From Pedobacter fastidiosus (GTDB lineage: Bacteria; Bacteroidota; Bacteroidia; Sphingobacteriales; Sphingobacteriaceae): DNA of 64,000 nt. The stretch's first letter is position 1. Every line of letters starts with the position of its first letter. The position numbers and the translations under genes were made by a program. The stretch is from contig NZ_JACRYL010000009.1 in the NCBI RefSeq assembly GCF_014306625.1, positions 168,844-232,843 of the forward strand, read 5' to 3'. Below the pieces are notes generated by a model, which was given only the letters and a program-made list of their open reading frames with translations, did no database searches and had not been told where the DNA came from. Positions 26,713 to 35,560 of the stretch are shown here, piece by piece.

Positions 26713-27456
26713 TTACTTTTTTCGATTGCTGGTGATAATTTTATCAGAAAGAAATTCTCTGAATTCTGTTTGATAAATATCGCCTACATTAAAACTAATC
26801 TTATTGCTTAACGTAATCTTATTGCTTTCTATATGTTGGATATGCCCTACTGCAATAATATAACCGCGGTGTAACTGGATAAACTGGCCATCAAGATCGA
26901 GTTGTTCTCGTACGTCTTTTAGGCTTAGATAGGCTATAATAGTTTTTTTGATGGTATGGATTTTCACATAATTATGAAAGCTCTCAAATGCTACTATCTC
27001 ATCATAGCGAACCAAAACGGTTTTATGTTCTTCTTCTTTATTTTTAACCAGAAAGTATTCTTCTTTTTTTTCGATTGCTTTATTCACAGGTTCTTCACTA
27101 ACCTCGTTAAAAAGTCGATTAATTGTTAGTAAGAATTTTCCGTAACTGTATGGCTTTAATAAATAAGCATCTGCCTCTGCTTCAAAAGCTTCGAAAGCAT
27201 ATTCTTGATGAGAAGTTGTAAAGATGAGTTTTTTTGTTTTTCCTCTAATTACCTTTGCCAGCTCTAAACCAGATAGGTTTGGCATATTTATATCGATAAA
27301 TATTGCATCAACGAGCGGTCTTTTTGGGATTTCTTTTAGCGCTAAAAGTGGATCAGTATAACTTGCAATTAAATCTAAACTTGGAGTTTCAGAAATATAT
27401 TTCTTAAGGCCATTAATTGAATTTTCCTGGTCATCTATTGCAATACACTTGATCAT
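26713..27456 (-). CDS. LytTR-family response regulator
   Basis: The 247-residue protein has an N-terminal receiver domain (about 1-120). Its acidic pocket begins IDDQEN, the phospho-acceptor Asp sits in AIFIDINMP, and the conserved Lys is in LLKPYS. A LytTR DNA-binding domain (about 140-240) shows the FESFHNYVKIHT and QLHRGYIIAVGHIQHI motifs. It is the first gene of the pair with the LytS-like kinase. Confidence 0.94.
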   Translation of the reverse strand: MIKCIAIDDQENSINGLKKYISETPSLDLIASYTDPLLALKEIPKRPLVDAIFIDINMPNLSGLELAKVIRGKTKKLIFTTSHQEYAFEAFEAEADAYLLKPYSYGKFLLTINRLFNEVSEEPVNKAIEKKEEYFLVKNKEEEHKTVLVRYDEIVAFESFHNYVKIHTIKKTIIAYLSLKDVREQLDLDGQFIQLHRGYIIAVGHIQHIESNKITLSNKISFNVGDIYQTEFREFLSDKIITSNRKK

Positions 27457-27825
27457 CCTTGTTAAATTTGGTTTTCCGCAAACCCGAAATTACACCTTTT
27501 CAACTTAAAAAGTAGTTATTAGAATGAAAATCTTTCAATTCTAATACAAATGAGATGGATTTATACTACAAGATTGATTGGAAACGAATGTTTTTAGTGA
27601 TATTCGAGATAATAATTCTGTGAATGTAAAAGGCTTTTTACACTGAAAATAATGCTATGGGTAACGAAAAGGCACCGATTTGTGTAAATGACATGAAAGT
27701 TTAACATTCAAATATGATATTTGAATACTCGATAAAATGAATTCCTTTGGTCTGCTTTTATTAAGTATTTAAGTTTTTCTGCAAAAATCGATCTTGTACA
27801 AAAATATAAAGTTCTAGGCTTAAAT
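27457..27825. other. Intergenic stretch without a recognised gene
   Basis: The 435-base gap between the LytTR gene and the alpha/beta hydrolase is AT-rich and has stops in all frames. Apart from the 16-mer element at its right end I see no terminator or promoter that convinces me. Confidence 0.5.
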
Positions 27826-27860
27826 CTAAATTAACGCTCTCATAATTTAGTTTTTAAGTC
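27800..27860 (-). ncRNA. Candidate RNA element with GAGAGCGTTAATTTAG (site B)
   Basis: The 16-mer occupies 27826-27841 on the minus strand, 52 bases after the alpha/beta hydrolase stop codon. Flanking CTTAAA and TTTAAG can pair around it, as can CTAAATTA with TAATTTAG. The following hairpin (AAG/CTT) before TTTATATTTTT is weak, so it may be a degenerate copy or an element of the 3' untranslated region. Confidence 0.35.
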
Positions 27861-27892
27861 TCTTCTTTTAAAATGAGCGGGCTGTGGCTTTT

Positions 27893-28765
27893 TTATTGGC
27901 TTAAAAATTCATCAATTAAGTTAGCCGTCATTTCTACGATTTTACGCCCATCTTTTACCGTACAAACTTCGCCAATAAACGAACCATGAATTCCAGGCAA
28001 TATTGCCAGTTGTGCATTTTGAATTAATCTCGACAATTTAATTGTGTGTTCTAACGTGATCACATCATGATCTGCAACCATAATTAAGGCTTTTGCTTTG
28101 ATGCTTTGAATATCTTCATCAGCATAATCCTTAAAATTGATCATTCTGTTTTTATCTTTATTAAACATGGTAACTAAACCAGCCTGATTTGGATTAACCT
28201 TTAAGTAAGCAATCTTTAAGGGCTCAGGCATATTATCCAACGATGCTTTTTCCATACCCTCAAAAAAACCAGCAATCATCCCGTCTCTTTTATATGTTCC
28301 TGAAATTACAACGATTTTATTTACTGCTTCTGGATGCCTAATAGCGATTTGTAGAGTTGTTGTGGCCCCATTGCTGAAGCCAAGTATATTTGCCTTTTCT
28401 ATTTTTAGATGTTTAAGCAATGCGAAAACATCATCAGCATCTTGTTCAAAAGATTCTGGCTCATCTCGATCACTCGTTCGTCCGTGCGCCTGTAATTCTA
28501 CTGCGATGACTTTGCCAGATAATAAGGGTAAAATATTAGAAAAAGAGGTCTCTATGGTGGAGCCCCCACCATGAATTAAAACCAATGGAATATCTCCTTC
28601 TCCATAAATTTCGTAGTACATTTTAATTCCGTTTACCGGTGCGTAACCAAAAGTTTTATTCTTTTCCATTTTATTATTTTGCTGTGCTGTTACCGAAATT
28701 GACCATGCAATAAGAAGTGAGTCTACTAGCATAAAAATAATTAAGTTATTGATAAATTTCTTCAT
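27893..28765 (-). CDS. Secreted alpha/beta hydrolase
   Basis: The 290-residue protein has an N-terminal hydrophobic segment (about 7-28, ending SVTAQ) that looks like a signal peptide. The fold motifs are clear: oxyanion region LIHGGGSTIE, nucleophile elbow LGFSNGAT (Ser), acid residue in MVADHDVITLE and catalytic His in PGIHGSF. This resembles small esterases or lactonase-like hydrolases; the substrate is unknown. A copy of the 16-mer element lies just downstream. Confidence 0.88.
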   Translation of the reverse strand: MKKFINNLIIFMLVDSLLIAWSISVTAQQNNKMEKNKTFGYAPVNGIKMYYEIYGEGDIPLVLIHGGGSTIETSFSNILPLLSGKVIAVELQAHGRTSDRDEPESFEQDADDVFALLKHLKIEKANILGFSNGATTTLQIAIRHPEAVNKIVVISGTYKRDGMIAGFFEGMEKASLDNMPEPLKIAYLKVNPNQAGLVTMFNKDKNRMINFKDYADEDIQSIKAKALIMVADHDVITLEHTIKLSRLIQNAQLAILPGIHGSFIGEVCTVKDGRKIVEMTANLIDEFLSQ

Positions 28766-29037
28766 CGTTTGTTTTCAATTATAAAATAATAAGTAAATAT
28801 ACATTTAGAAGTACCATCGGCTGAGGTATGAAAAGGACAATTAAGGGGGGCTTTTGAGTCTTATGATTAGTAATTTTTGATGGTCAAGCTAAAATTTAAT
28901 AAAATGTATTCGTCCGAACTTTTAAGGATAGGTGAGGTCAAATTAAAGTGCCATTTCGTTAGGCGCATTATATGTATACAATATCTTTTCTGTATGCTCT
29001 CTGTTACAAATACTCTTATTTAGAATATTTCGTTAAA

Positions 29038-29051
29038 TTAGGATATCCTAA
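29038..29051. promoter_or_regulatory. Perfect 14-bp palindrome abutting a start codon
   Basis: TTAGGATATCCTAA is an exact palindrome ending one base before the ATG at 29052. Its position suits an operator or autoregulatory site, but no cognate protein is known. Confidence 0.4.
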
Positions 29052-29360
29052 ATGCGAAAGATTATGGAAAGCCTCAAAGAATCATCAAAAATTTATGCAT
29101 TTCTTACCCGAATTCGTTCAGAATGGCCTGGTGTAGTTGAGCGCTTCGAATTTAAAACGGCGAGTGTTATTTATGTGCATCTTAAGGAAGGTATATCAAG
29201 CATAGATTTTCTTGGTACACTTTCTAGAAAAATTGAATCGCTAGTTGATTTTAACATTCCGATAATCTTATATCACATTGAGAGCGATGGAATGAATTTA
29301 AGGTCGCATCCAATTAACTGGTATTCTGTACTTAATAAAGAAGGTGCAGAAAAAAAATAA
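29052..29360 (+). CDS. Small protein of unknown function (102 aa)
   Basis: I do not recognise this product. It is a soluble mixed alpha/beta protein with no signal peptide. It opens with a helix (MESLKESSKIYAFLTRIRSE) and has a WPGVVERFEFKTASVIYVHL strand region. A second in-frame ATG at 29064 could be the true start. A perfect palindrome precedes the first ATG. It converges on the membrane-protein gene at 29371. Confidence 0.55.
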   Translation: MRKIMESLKESSKIYAFLTRIRSEWPGVVERFEFKTASVIYVHLKEGISSIDFLGTLSRKIESLVDFNIPIILYHIESDGMNLRSHPINWYSVLNKEGAEKK

Positions 29361-29370
29361 ATTAGAAATT

Positions 29371-30552
29371 TTAACAGGCTATTTCTTGTTGGTATTCGTT
29401 TGCGAAAATCCTTTTATATCTAAAGGCTTTATATATTACTCTAATCCATACTAAGAAATATGGAAAGCTAAGCATTGATAGTAAAATTGGATTACTTTTA
29501 GCAAATACGGGGAAAAATAACATTGGGAAATCGCAGGCTGTTATTAAAAGAATCGGCAAGAGGATGTTTTTGAGTTTTCCGTTTTTTTCAAGTACGTACC
29601 ATATTCCTACACCAGCTATAGATATAATAAAGGTACAATCTTCAGCTCCAGTGCTAAATAATATGGGGAATAGTAATGAGGATGCAAGGATCAAAAGTTG
29701 AAATCTGCGTTTGCTATAGGCACTAAAATTGATGAATGGTAGCATAAAAATTAATGCGCCTATTGAAATGCAAATGCTGTTACTTAAATACGGAGAATGG
29801 AAAAGCGTTCTAAAGAAACCCATTATAGACATATCTATTCCTGCTCCTATAACGTTTATTGAATTTTTATTTACAAGCGAACTCATCCATTCCTGATAAG
29901 ATTCAAAAACAAATAAAGGTGAAGAGAAAAACATTGGGAGCAAGAAAAATAAAATCGCCCAGAAAACGGAAAATAAAATATATTTAGGCTTATCCTTAAC
30001 AAAGAAGAAGAAAGCCAAGCCAATTATTCCATAAAGCTTAACAAATATTCCGAGTACCATAAACATGCTCGAGAAAAAGCCTTTTGCTTTATTGAGTTGA
30101 GTATAATTTAAAATGATTAGTGCTCCTGCAGCTGCATTAAACTGCTGATTTAGCATAGATTCAATTAAACATGGTAAGGCTATAAATCCGAAAGTGATTC
30201 GATCCTTATTGCTCATGGGCAATGTTTGTATTGCCTTAAAAAGAAACACACAATTAAAGAGATTCCAGAAAAGTAAACCCAGCCAGTTTGGAAAAGAGGC
30301 AAATGGGGCTACAATTAAACTGAAAACTGGACCATAATGATTAGCATCTTCATGAAACTCTGGATATGGAGCATAAAATGATTGTTGTTGTAAAAGATTG
30401 CGAAAAGTATTTTCAAAAATTAAATAATTGTTAAAACGATGTGTGATCCACGAGTCGACGACAAATATTAGGGTTATCGATAGCCATATTAATAGAACTA
30501 AGCGATTATCTTCGGGAAGTTTGATTTTGTTGGTTAGATAATTAGAGGGCAT
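29371..30552 (-). CDS. Multi-pass membrane protein, GT87 (DUF2029)-like mannosyltransferase
   Basis: The protein of about 393 residues has roughly nine membrane helices. It has the DUF2029/GT87 look: an N-terminal helix, an extracytoplasmic loop with YAPYPEFHEDANHYGPVF, and LFWNLFNCVFLF. GT87 members are polyprenol-phosphate-dependent mannosyltransferases in actinobacteria, but specificity here is unknown. The NHYGPVFS motif fits the family's acceptor loop. I chose the ATG at 30552 over an upstream in-frame TTG. Confidence 0.7.
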   Translation of the reverse strand: MPSNYLTNKIKLPEDNRLVLLIWLSITLIFVVDSWITHRFNNYLIFENTFRNLLQQQSFYAPYPEFHEDANHYGPVFSLIVAPFASFPNWLGLLFWNLFNCVFLFKAIQTLPMSNKDRITFGFIALPCLIESMLNQQFNAAAGALIILNYTQLNKAKGFFSSMFMVLGIFVKLYGIIGLAFFFFVKDKPKYILFSVFWAILFFLLPMFFSSPLFVFESYQEWMSSLVNKNSINVIGAGIDMSIMGFFRTLFHSPYLSNSICISIGALIFMLPFINFSAYSKRRFQLLILASSLLFPILFSTGAEDCTFIISIAGVGIWYVLEKNGKLKNILLPILLITACDFPMLFFPVFAKSNPILLSMLSFPYFLVWIRVIYKAFRYKRIFANEYQQEIAC

Positions 30553-30655
30553 TGTAATATTATTGTTGCACAATAATAATATTTTATTTCTAATATTCAA
30601 TAAGCTAAAACAAACAGGAATACTTTTTCTGTTTTGATTAAAACTTAAAGTTTTT

Positions 30656-30874
30656 TCAAAAATTATAATTTATGGGAGGAAACGCTATCGAAGAAATAAT
30701 AAAAAAAATTTTGCCAGAGTGTAGTGAAATTTTGAAAAGCTTCCCAGACTTTGCTTTTAAAACTTCAATCTGAATAATTGATCCCTCAACTCCAGTTCCA
30801 TTGGTAACATATTCGCCTATTTGTAAACTTTCAATGACTTCTAGGCTGGTATATTTATTTAAAATAATGGGCAT
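30656..30874 (-). CDS. Possible small protein (72 aa), unknown
   Basis: An ORF starts ATG at 30874 and has an alternating hydrophobic/charged pattern (for example GSIIQIEVLKAKSGKLFKIS) compatible with a small beta-rich domain. I do not recognise it and see no ribosome-binding site. It may not be real. A short gap separates it from the GT87-like gene. Confidence 0.3.
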   Translation of the reverse strand: MPIILNKYTSLEVIESLQIGEYVTNGTGVEGSIIQIEVLKAKSGKLFKISLHSGKIFFIISSIAFPPINYNF

Positions 30875-30880
30875 TAACAA

Positions 30881-31193
30881 AATATTTAGTTTGAAAAGAA
30901 CAATGTGACTTGCACTTTGTTTTTTTTAAACTATCTGGTATTAAATCAAATTGTGCGCAAGTATAATTTCAAACTTTTTAATTAAAAGGGTTTAATTTAC
31001 CCTAATCCCTTCATACTGTCACATTTTGGTGCTTACTGATTGATCCCACAATTAAATCGTATCTTTAGCAAAAAACGATACAACTTTCATTTAACTTTTC
31101 TCGCCATATTCTTGTCTTGGCATTTCACTGTTGTTTATTGTTGGTTATTATTATTTCAAATGGCAACTGCAATTTGTTGCTTAATTAATTTAG
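30881..31193. other. Intergenic stretch without a recognised gene
   Basis: This 313-base AT-rich gap contains a weak TATCTTTA box near 31060 that might drive the following gene. A hydrophobic reading frame across 31040-31225 is probably spurious because it overlaps the better gene at 31194. Confidence 0.35.
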
Positions 31194-31514
31194 ATGAAAA
31201 AAGAAGATGTGGCCCTACAGGCTAAAGTGTATTTGTACCACTTAAACAATGCAAATAAGGAAAATGGTATCAAAAAGGGTGAAGGTTGGAAATTTAGTCA
31301 AGTAACAGATGCTGGCCGATTGGCGATAGAGCATGATTATTACCCAACGGTATCACACAGAGTAGAACATAAAGTATTGCAAGATTTTGCTGATAATGTA
31401 ATGTTATACTTAAAGACTAATCATCCAGATATTCAGGTTCCGGATTTGTCTATCCCAATAGAAAAAGACTCTGAGTATCTAATTGCTTATAGTCCAGCGA
31501 GAATTCGTAGATAG
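31194..31514 (+). CDS. Conserved-looking small protein of unknown function (106 aa)
   Basis: The 106-residue product is hydrophilic, with no signal peptide. It includes QAKVYLYHLNNANKEN near the N terminus and YYPTVSHRVEHKVLQDFADN in the middle. I cannot assign a family. A strong hairpin terminator directly follows, which supports it as a transcribed gene. Confidence 0.55.
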   Translation: MKKEDVALQAKVYLYHLNNANKENGIKKGEGWKFSQVTDAGRLAIEHDYYPTVSHRVEHKVLQDFADNVMLYLKTNHPDIQVPDLSIPIEKDSEYLIAYSPARIRR

Positions 31515-31528
31515 TTTTAATTAAATAA

Positions 31529-31566
31529 GAAAGGGCATCAATCTTTAATTAGATTGGTGCCCTTTC
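31529..31566 (+). terminator. Terminator after the 106-residue protein gene
   Basis: A 16-pair stem runs GAAAGGGCATCAATCT (31529-31544) to AGATTGGTGCCCTTTC (31551-31566). Its one non-Watson-Crick pair is U-G on the plus strand, orienting it to the plus strand. The following T-tract is short. Confidence 0.7.
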
Positions 31567-31667
31567 TTATGGATTTTAGTGTGTTAAATTTTTCTTGCTG
31601 TCTTGGTTCGTGTCTCCACAGAACAAAACAATTTAATTTTTCGAAATTTAAACAGTTTTTCGATTTA

Positions 31668-32402
31668 TCAAATTTTTCTAACCGCTCCTGATCCAATAAC
31701 TGTTTTTTCTACAGTAGCGCTTCCAGAATAATTTACATTACCCGAACCGCTGATTACGGCTTTAATTCTTTGATCTGCTTTAATATTTACTGTTCCAGAG
31801 CCACTTACGGTTGTTGACAAATCATTAACGGTTAAGCCTTTTCCTGAGAAATTCCCAGAACCACTAATTACAACTTTAGCATCATCGGCACTGCCATTTA
31901 CCATTAAGTTGCCCGATCCACTTATTACGCCGCTAAAATCATCAACATTTGCTGTTACTTTTATGCTTCCAGAACCGCTTAAGGTTGCGGCTAAAGCTTT
32001 AGAATTGATATTGCCAATTACAGACATGCTTCCTGAACCACTCATAGTTAAGCTGGTAATACTTTTTGCAGTAACATAGGCTGTAATTTTTTTATTTTCG
32101 TACTTTCTTTCCCAGCTGGTCCAGCTGTTTTGAGGACGGATAATTAAAACATTGCCTTTAACTTCGGTAATTAGTGTAGCAATTGCATCGGCATCGCCTT
32201 CAAAGCGACAACTTTCTTTGCTTCCCAAAGTGATCACAACATTGATTGGGCCACCAGCAGCCACACCGCTAAAGTTTTTTACATCTCTTTCGTCGTCTAA
32301 TCTGGATGATGAGCTGATGTGGATTTGTTCTTTTGCAATCGCATTGATGCTGGTCGATAACGTTAATGCGGCAAATAAAATTGAAAATATTTTTTTCATC
32401 AT
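31668..32402 (-). CDS. GIN-domain (DUF2807) secreted protein
   Basis: The 244-residue protein has a signal peptide, then the GIN domain with VAAGGPINVVITLG. A run of near-identical turns SGSGSM, SGSGSI, SGSGNL, SGSGNF, SGSGTV and SGSGNV recurs about every 20 residues and builds a right-handed beta-helix. These proteins are exported to the envelope in Bacteroidota and sometimes annotated as adhesins, but no function is proven. Two tandem ATG codons start it. It is a single-gene unit. Confidence 0.85.
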   Translation of the reverse strand: MMKKIFSILFAALTLSTSINAIAKEQIHISSSSRLDDERDVKNFSGVAAGGPINVVITLGSKESCRFEGDADAIATLITEVKGNVLIIRPQNSWTSWERKYENKKITAYVTAKSITSLTMSGSGSMSVIGNINSKALAATLSGSGSIKVTANVDDFSGVISGSGNLMVNGSADDAKVVISGSGNFSGKGLTVNDLSTTVSGSGTVNIKADQRIKAVISGSGNVNYSGSATVEKTVIGSGAVRKI

Positions 32403-32476
32403 GTAGAATTTTAGTGCCTATGAGGTTAATTTCTAAGGCGGATTTAATTGCATTTTATTATAAGACGATTGTTTTA

Positions 32477-33574
32477 TCAAAAAGTTGCACCAGCAGGCAA
32501 TTCTTGTTCAATTTTTCTTTTTTCGAGCCATTTTGTAAATATCGTGTAGAAAACGGCCATAATAATTGCCCCTTTAAATATCCCTGTAAAGCCCCAAGCA
32601 AGCATGCCACCAACTACGCCTAAAAACAAAACTAAAAACGGAAGCTTTCCTCCGCTTTTTGCAATTAGAATAGGTTTTAAAATGGTGTCGATTATCATTA
32701 CTCCAACAGCATAAATAATAAGAAAGATGGTCCAGCCTGTATGGCCTTGTGTAGCATACCAAATAATCAGTGGAATCCATACCAACAATGGACCAACCTG
32801 AATTACGACTAAAAAGAAAACCAAGGCGGCTAATCCCAAAGCAAATGGAACACCTGCAATGGCAAAGCCTATCCATGAAATCAATGCAGCAAAAAAGGCC
32901 GTTCCCATTACTCCTATTGATACCCCTTTTACCGCTTGTCCTGTAGCATGGAGTAAATCAATTCCATCTCTTGCGCCTAGTAAATGTTTCATTGCCGCCT
33001 TAACTGGAAGTAGCATTTTTTCTCCACCAGCCAAAAAGAATGCCGAAATAATTATCCCTAGTACAAATTGAAGCGTGGCACCGAGCATTCCCATTCCAGT
33101 TGTTAAAACGTGATTAAATGCTGCTTTTATTTGAGGCTCATGTGGGCCAATAGTTTCTTGCGGATTGATTAAGACGTTTTTCCAAAAGGAAGTAATTTGA
33201 TCGCCAACCAAAGGTAAATTTGCAATTTTAGGCGAGAGTGGTGGCAAGCCATGTTCCTTAACATTAGTTATGAATATTGAAGCTTCTTTAAGATGATTAG
33301 CAATTGCCGAAATAATAAAAACAAATGGCAATGTGATAATGGAAATAAGGAGAATGGCATAAATGGTAGCAGCCAATTTTCTTTTGTTTTTTAAGAGCTT
33401 AACAAGTTTTTCGTAGGGTTTTGAAAACGAAACGGCGAAAATAAGTGCAAAAGTAAAGACTCCAAAAAAGGCTCTTAGCACATCATATAGTGCGAACATT
33501 AAAGCCAGCAAAAGAAGCATAACTAAAACGGTTTCAATAACACTGCGGGATGAGGTTTTTGAATTGGCGAGCAT
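32477..33574 (-). CDS. AI-2E family (PerM/TqsA-like) permease
   Basis: The 365-residue protein has about eight membrane helices. It includes the family signature around ALVFFLVVIQVGPLLVWIP and the preceding SIGVMGTAFFAALISWIGFA. The AI-2E family includes the E. coli TqsA quorum-signal exporter, but many members instead move Na+/H+ or other solutes. The substrate here is unknown. The gene starts 45 bases inside the intergenic region, near the M1 peptidase 3' end. Confidence 0.9.
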   Translation of the reverse strand: MLANSKTSSRSVIETVLVMLLLLALMFALYDVLRAFFGVFTFALIFAVSFSKPYEKLVKLLKNKRKLAATIYAILLISIITLPFVFIISAIANHLKEASIFITNVKEHGLPPLSPKIANLPLVGDQITSFWKNVLINPQETIGPHEPQIKAAFNHVLTTGMGMLGATLQFVLGIIISAFFLAGGEKMLLPVKAAMKHLLGARDGIDLLHATGQAVKGVSIGVMGTAFFAALISWIGFAIAGVPFALGLAALVFFLVVIQVGPLLVWIPLIIWYATQGHTGWTIFLIIYAVGVMIIDTILKPILIAKSGGKLPFLVLFLGVVGGMLAWGFTGIFKGAIIMAVFYTIFTKWLEKRKIEQELPAGATF

Positions 33575-33731
33575 AGCAAGAAGTTTGGTAACACAAATTA
33601 AGAAAAATCTGTTAGAAAACTTAAGCTAATTTTTTTGACGATAATTTTGAATTGATGAATTTTGAGTCTGCCGAAGAGTTGAAAATTTCGGCTGACTCAA
33701 AATGAAAAATTTATAATACAGCATTTAAATT

Positions 33732-35387
33732 TTAATCTACTTTTTTACTATCCACATAATAAAGTGGATCTATCTTGAAATTATCTGCATTTATGTCGGT
33801 ATTTAATTTAGAAGATTTCCATTCGTTTGTAGGCGTGACTGATGTATAAATTCCATTTTTCAATGTTACTTTAATTGGCATGTCGAAACCTTTTACATCT
33901 GTAATCCAACGGTAAGATAGTGAACCACTTTTGATTTTATATTCCAACAATGGAATTTTTTTATAGCGTAAATACTGATCAAAAATCTTATTTAACTTCA
34001 ATCCACTTTCTTTAGCAATATAGTTTTCTATTTCTGCTGTAGTCACGGTTTTATGATAAAAAGTTTTGTTTAAACCACGAAGAATTTGTCTGAATTTTTC
34101 ATCATTGTTAATTAGCTGTCTGATGGTATGAATGAGATTTGCACCTTTATAATACATATCGCCAGAACCTTCTTTATTTACACCATATGGACCAATAATC
34201 GGCACATCATTCGCTATATTTTTGCGCAGACCGATAACATATTCATTGCCTGCCTGTTTGTTTTCTGAGCATTCTGTAAATAAGGTTTCAGAATAGTCTG
34301 TAAAACCCTCATGTATCCACATATCTGCAATATCTTTTGAGGTAATGTTGTTTCCGAACCATTCGTGCCCACTCTCATGAATGGTTATAAAATCCCATTT
34401 TAAGCCGTGCCCTGTTCCGCTTAAATCTCTACCCAAGTAACCTTTTTTGAAACCATTTCCATAAGCCACAGCACTTTGATGTTCCATGCCCAAATGTGGG
34501 GCTTGTACCAATTTGTAACCATCTTTGTAAAATGGGTAGGGGCCAAACCAATATTCGAAACATTTCAACATTGGTTTTACATCTGCATCCCAATGCGGAC
34601 GAGCTTTGGCACTATCTGTTTGTAACGACCAGTAATCAATAGTTAATTTTCCATTTTCTCCGGCAAAGCTATCTTCCCAATGCGAATATTTTCCTATGTA
34701 AAACGCCACATCATAATTATTGATCGGATTGCTTACAAACCAATTGTATTTCTTTAAGCCATCAGGCTGTGTTACAACACTTCTTAACCTTCCGTTAGAT
34801 ACATCCTGTAATCCTTTAGGTGCTGTAATGCTGATTAACATACTATCCACCTCATCACTTTGATGATCTTTATTTGGCCACCAAACACTGGCGCCCAAAC
34901 CTTGGCAGGCTACAGAAGCCCAAGGATTTCCAGCTGAATCTTTTCTGAAAATAAAGCCACCATCCCAAGGTGGGTTTTTGGCAACAGTTGGATTACCAGA
35001 ATAGAAAACAGTGAATTTATCTTTGCTTCCTTTTTTAATAGCCTTGGGGAAAGTTACAAAAACAGCATTATATTCTCTTGTGAAAGGCAATTCAGTTGTG
35101 TTGTAAACTATTTTTTCTATTTTCAGATTTGAAAATAAATCAAATTGAAGTTTGGTAAAATCCTGCGTTGCAGTAAACCTAAACTCGTTGCTTCCGCTAA
35201 CCGATTTTTGGTCGATGTCTATTTTCACATCTAAGTGATAGTAGTTAATATCATAACAGGTTCTTAGCGGAGTTAAAGTTCCACGTAAACTATCTGCTCT
35301 GGAATTTACTTGGTTTTTGCCCAGCATTTGTGCATTCGATGCCGAAATACTTAGCGCCAACCCTAATATTAAAATGAGTTTTTTCAT
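33732..35387 (-). CDS. Secreted M1 family aminopeptidase
   Basis: The 551-residue protein has a signal peptide (about 1-19, ending SASNA). The zinc site is HESGH at the centre of HESGHEWFGNN, followed 18 residues later by the Glu of IHEGFTDYSE, a perfect HEXXH-x18-E. The exopeptidase motif is GMEHQ rather than GAMEN. It is exported to the periplasm or outer membrane and likely trims peptides. The adjacent CocE-type hydrolase suggests a peptide-use role, but that is inference. Confidence 0.93.
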   Translation of the reverse strand: MKKLILILGLALSISASNAQMLGKNQVNSRADSLRGTLTPLRTCYDINYYHLDVKIDIDQKSVSGSNEFRFTATQDFTKLQFDLFSNLKIEKIVYNTTELPFTREYNAVFVTFPKAIKKGSKDKFTVFYSGNPTVAKNPPWDGGFIFRKDSAGNPWASVACQGLGASVWWPNKDHQSDEVDSMLISITAPKGLQDVSNGRLRSVVTQPDGLKKYNWFVSNPINNYDVAFYIGKYSHWEDSFAGENGKLTIDYWSLQTDSAKARPHWDADVKPMLKCFEYWFGPYPFYKDGYKLVQAPHLGMEHQSAVAYGNGFKKGYLGRDLSGTGHGLKWDFITIHESGHEWFGNNITSKDIADMWIHEGFTDYSETLFTECSENKQAGNEYVIGLRKNIANDVPIIGPYGVNKEGSGDMYYKGANLIHTIRQLINNDEKFRQILRGLNKTFYHKTVTTAEIENYIAKESGLKLNKIFDQYLRYKKIPLLEYKIKSGSLSYRWITDVKGFDMPIKVTLKNGIYTSVTPTNEWKSSKLNTDINADNFKIDPLYYVDSKKVD

Positions 35388-35399
35388 GTGATATTTTAC

Positions 35400-35560
35400 T
35401 AACCACCCCTTGCCATTTCTAAATTGGGAGGGGAGCTGGACAGGGGTAAATTTTAATTTATGCTTTTATTAACGTTGGCATTCCATAGTTGTTTAGTATT
35501 CATACTTAAACTGAGGAACGGAGCTCCCCTCCTGATTTTCAAGGAGGGGTGGGGTGGTTT
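35400..35560. repeat. Long imperfect inverted repeat, ACCACCCC...GGGGTGGT type
   Basis: The spacer between two peptidase-like genes begins AACCACCCCTTGCC and ends AGGAGGGGTGGGGTGGTT. Inner segments GGGAGGGGAGCT and AGCTCCCCTCCT also complement each other. It therefore folds into one long hairpin-like structure with no ORF. Confidence 0.7.

Noticed and set aside
31040..31225. 61-residue hydrophobic protein
   Set aside because: It overlaps the better-supported gene at 31194 and its start lies in the promoter region of that gene.
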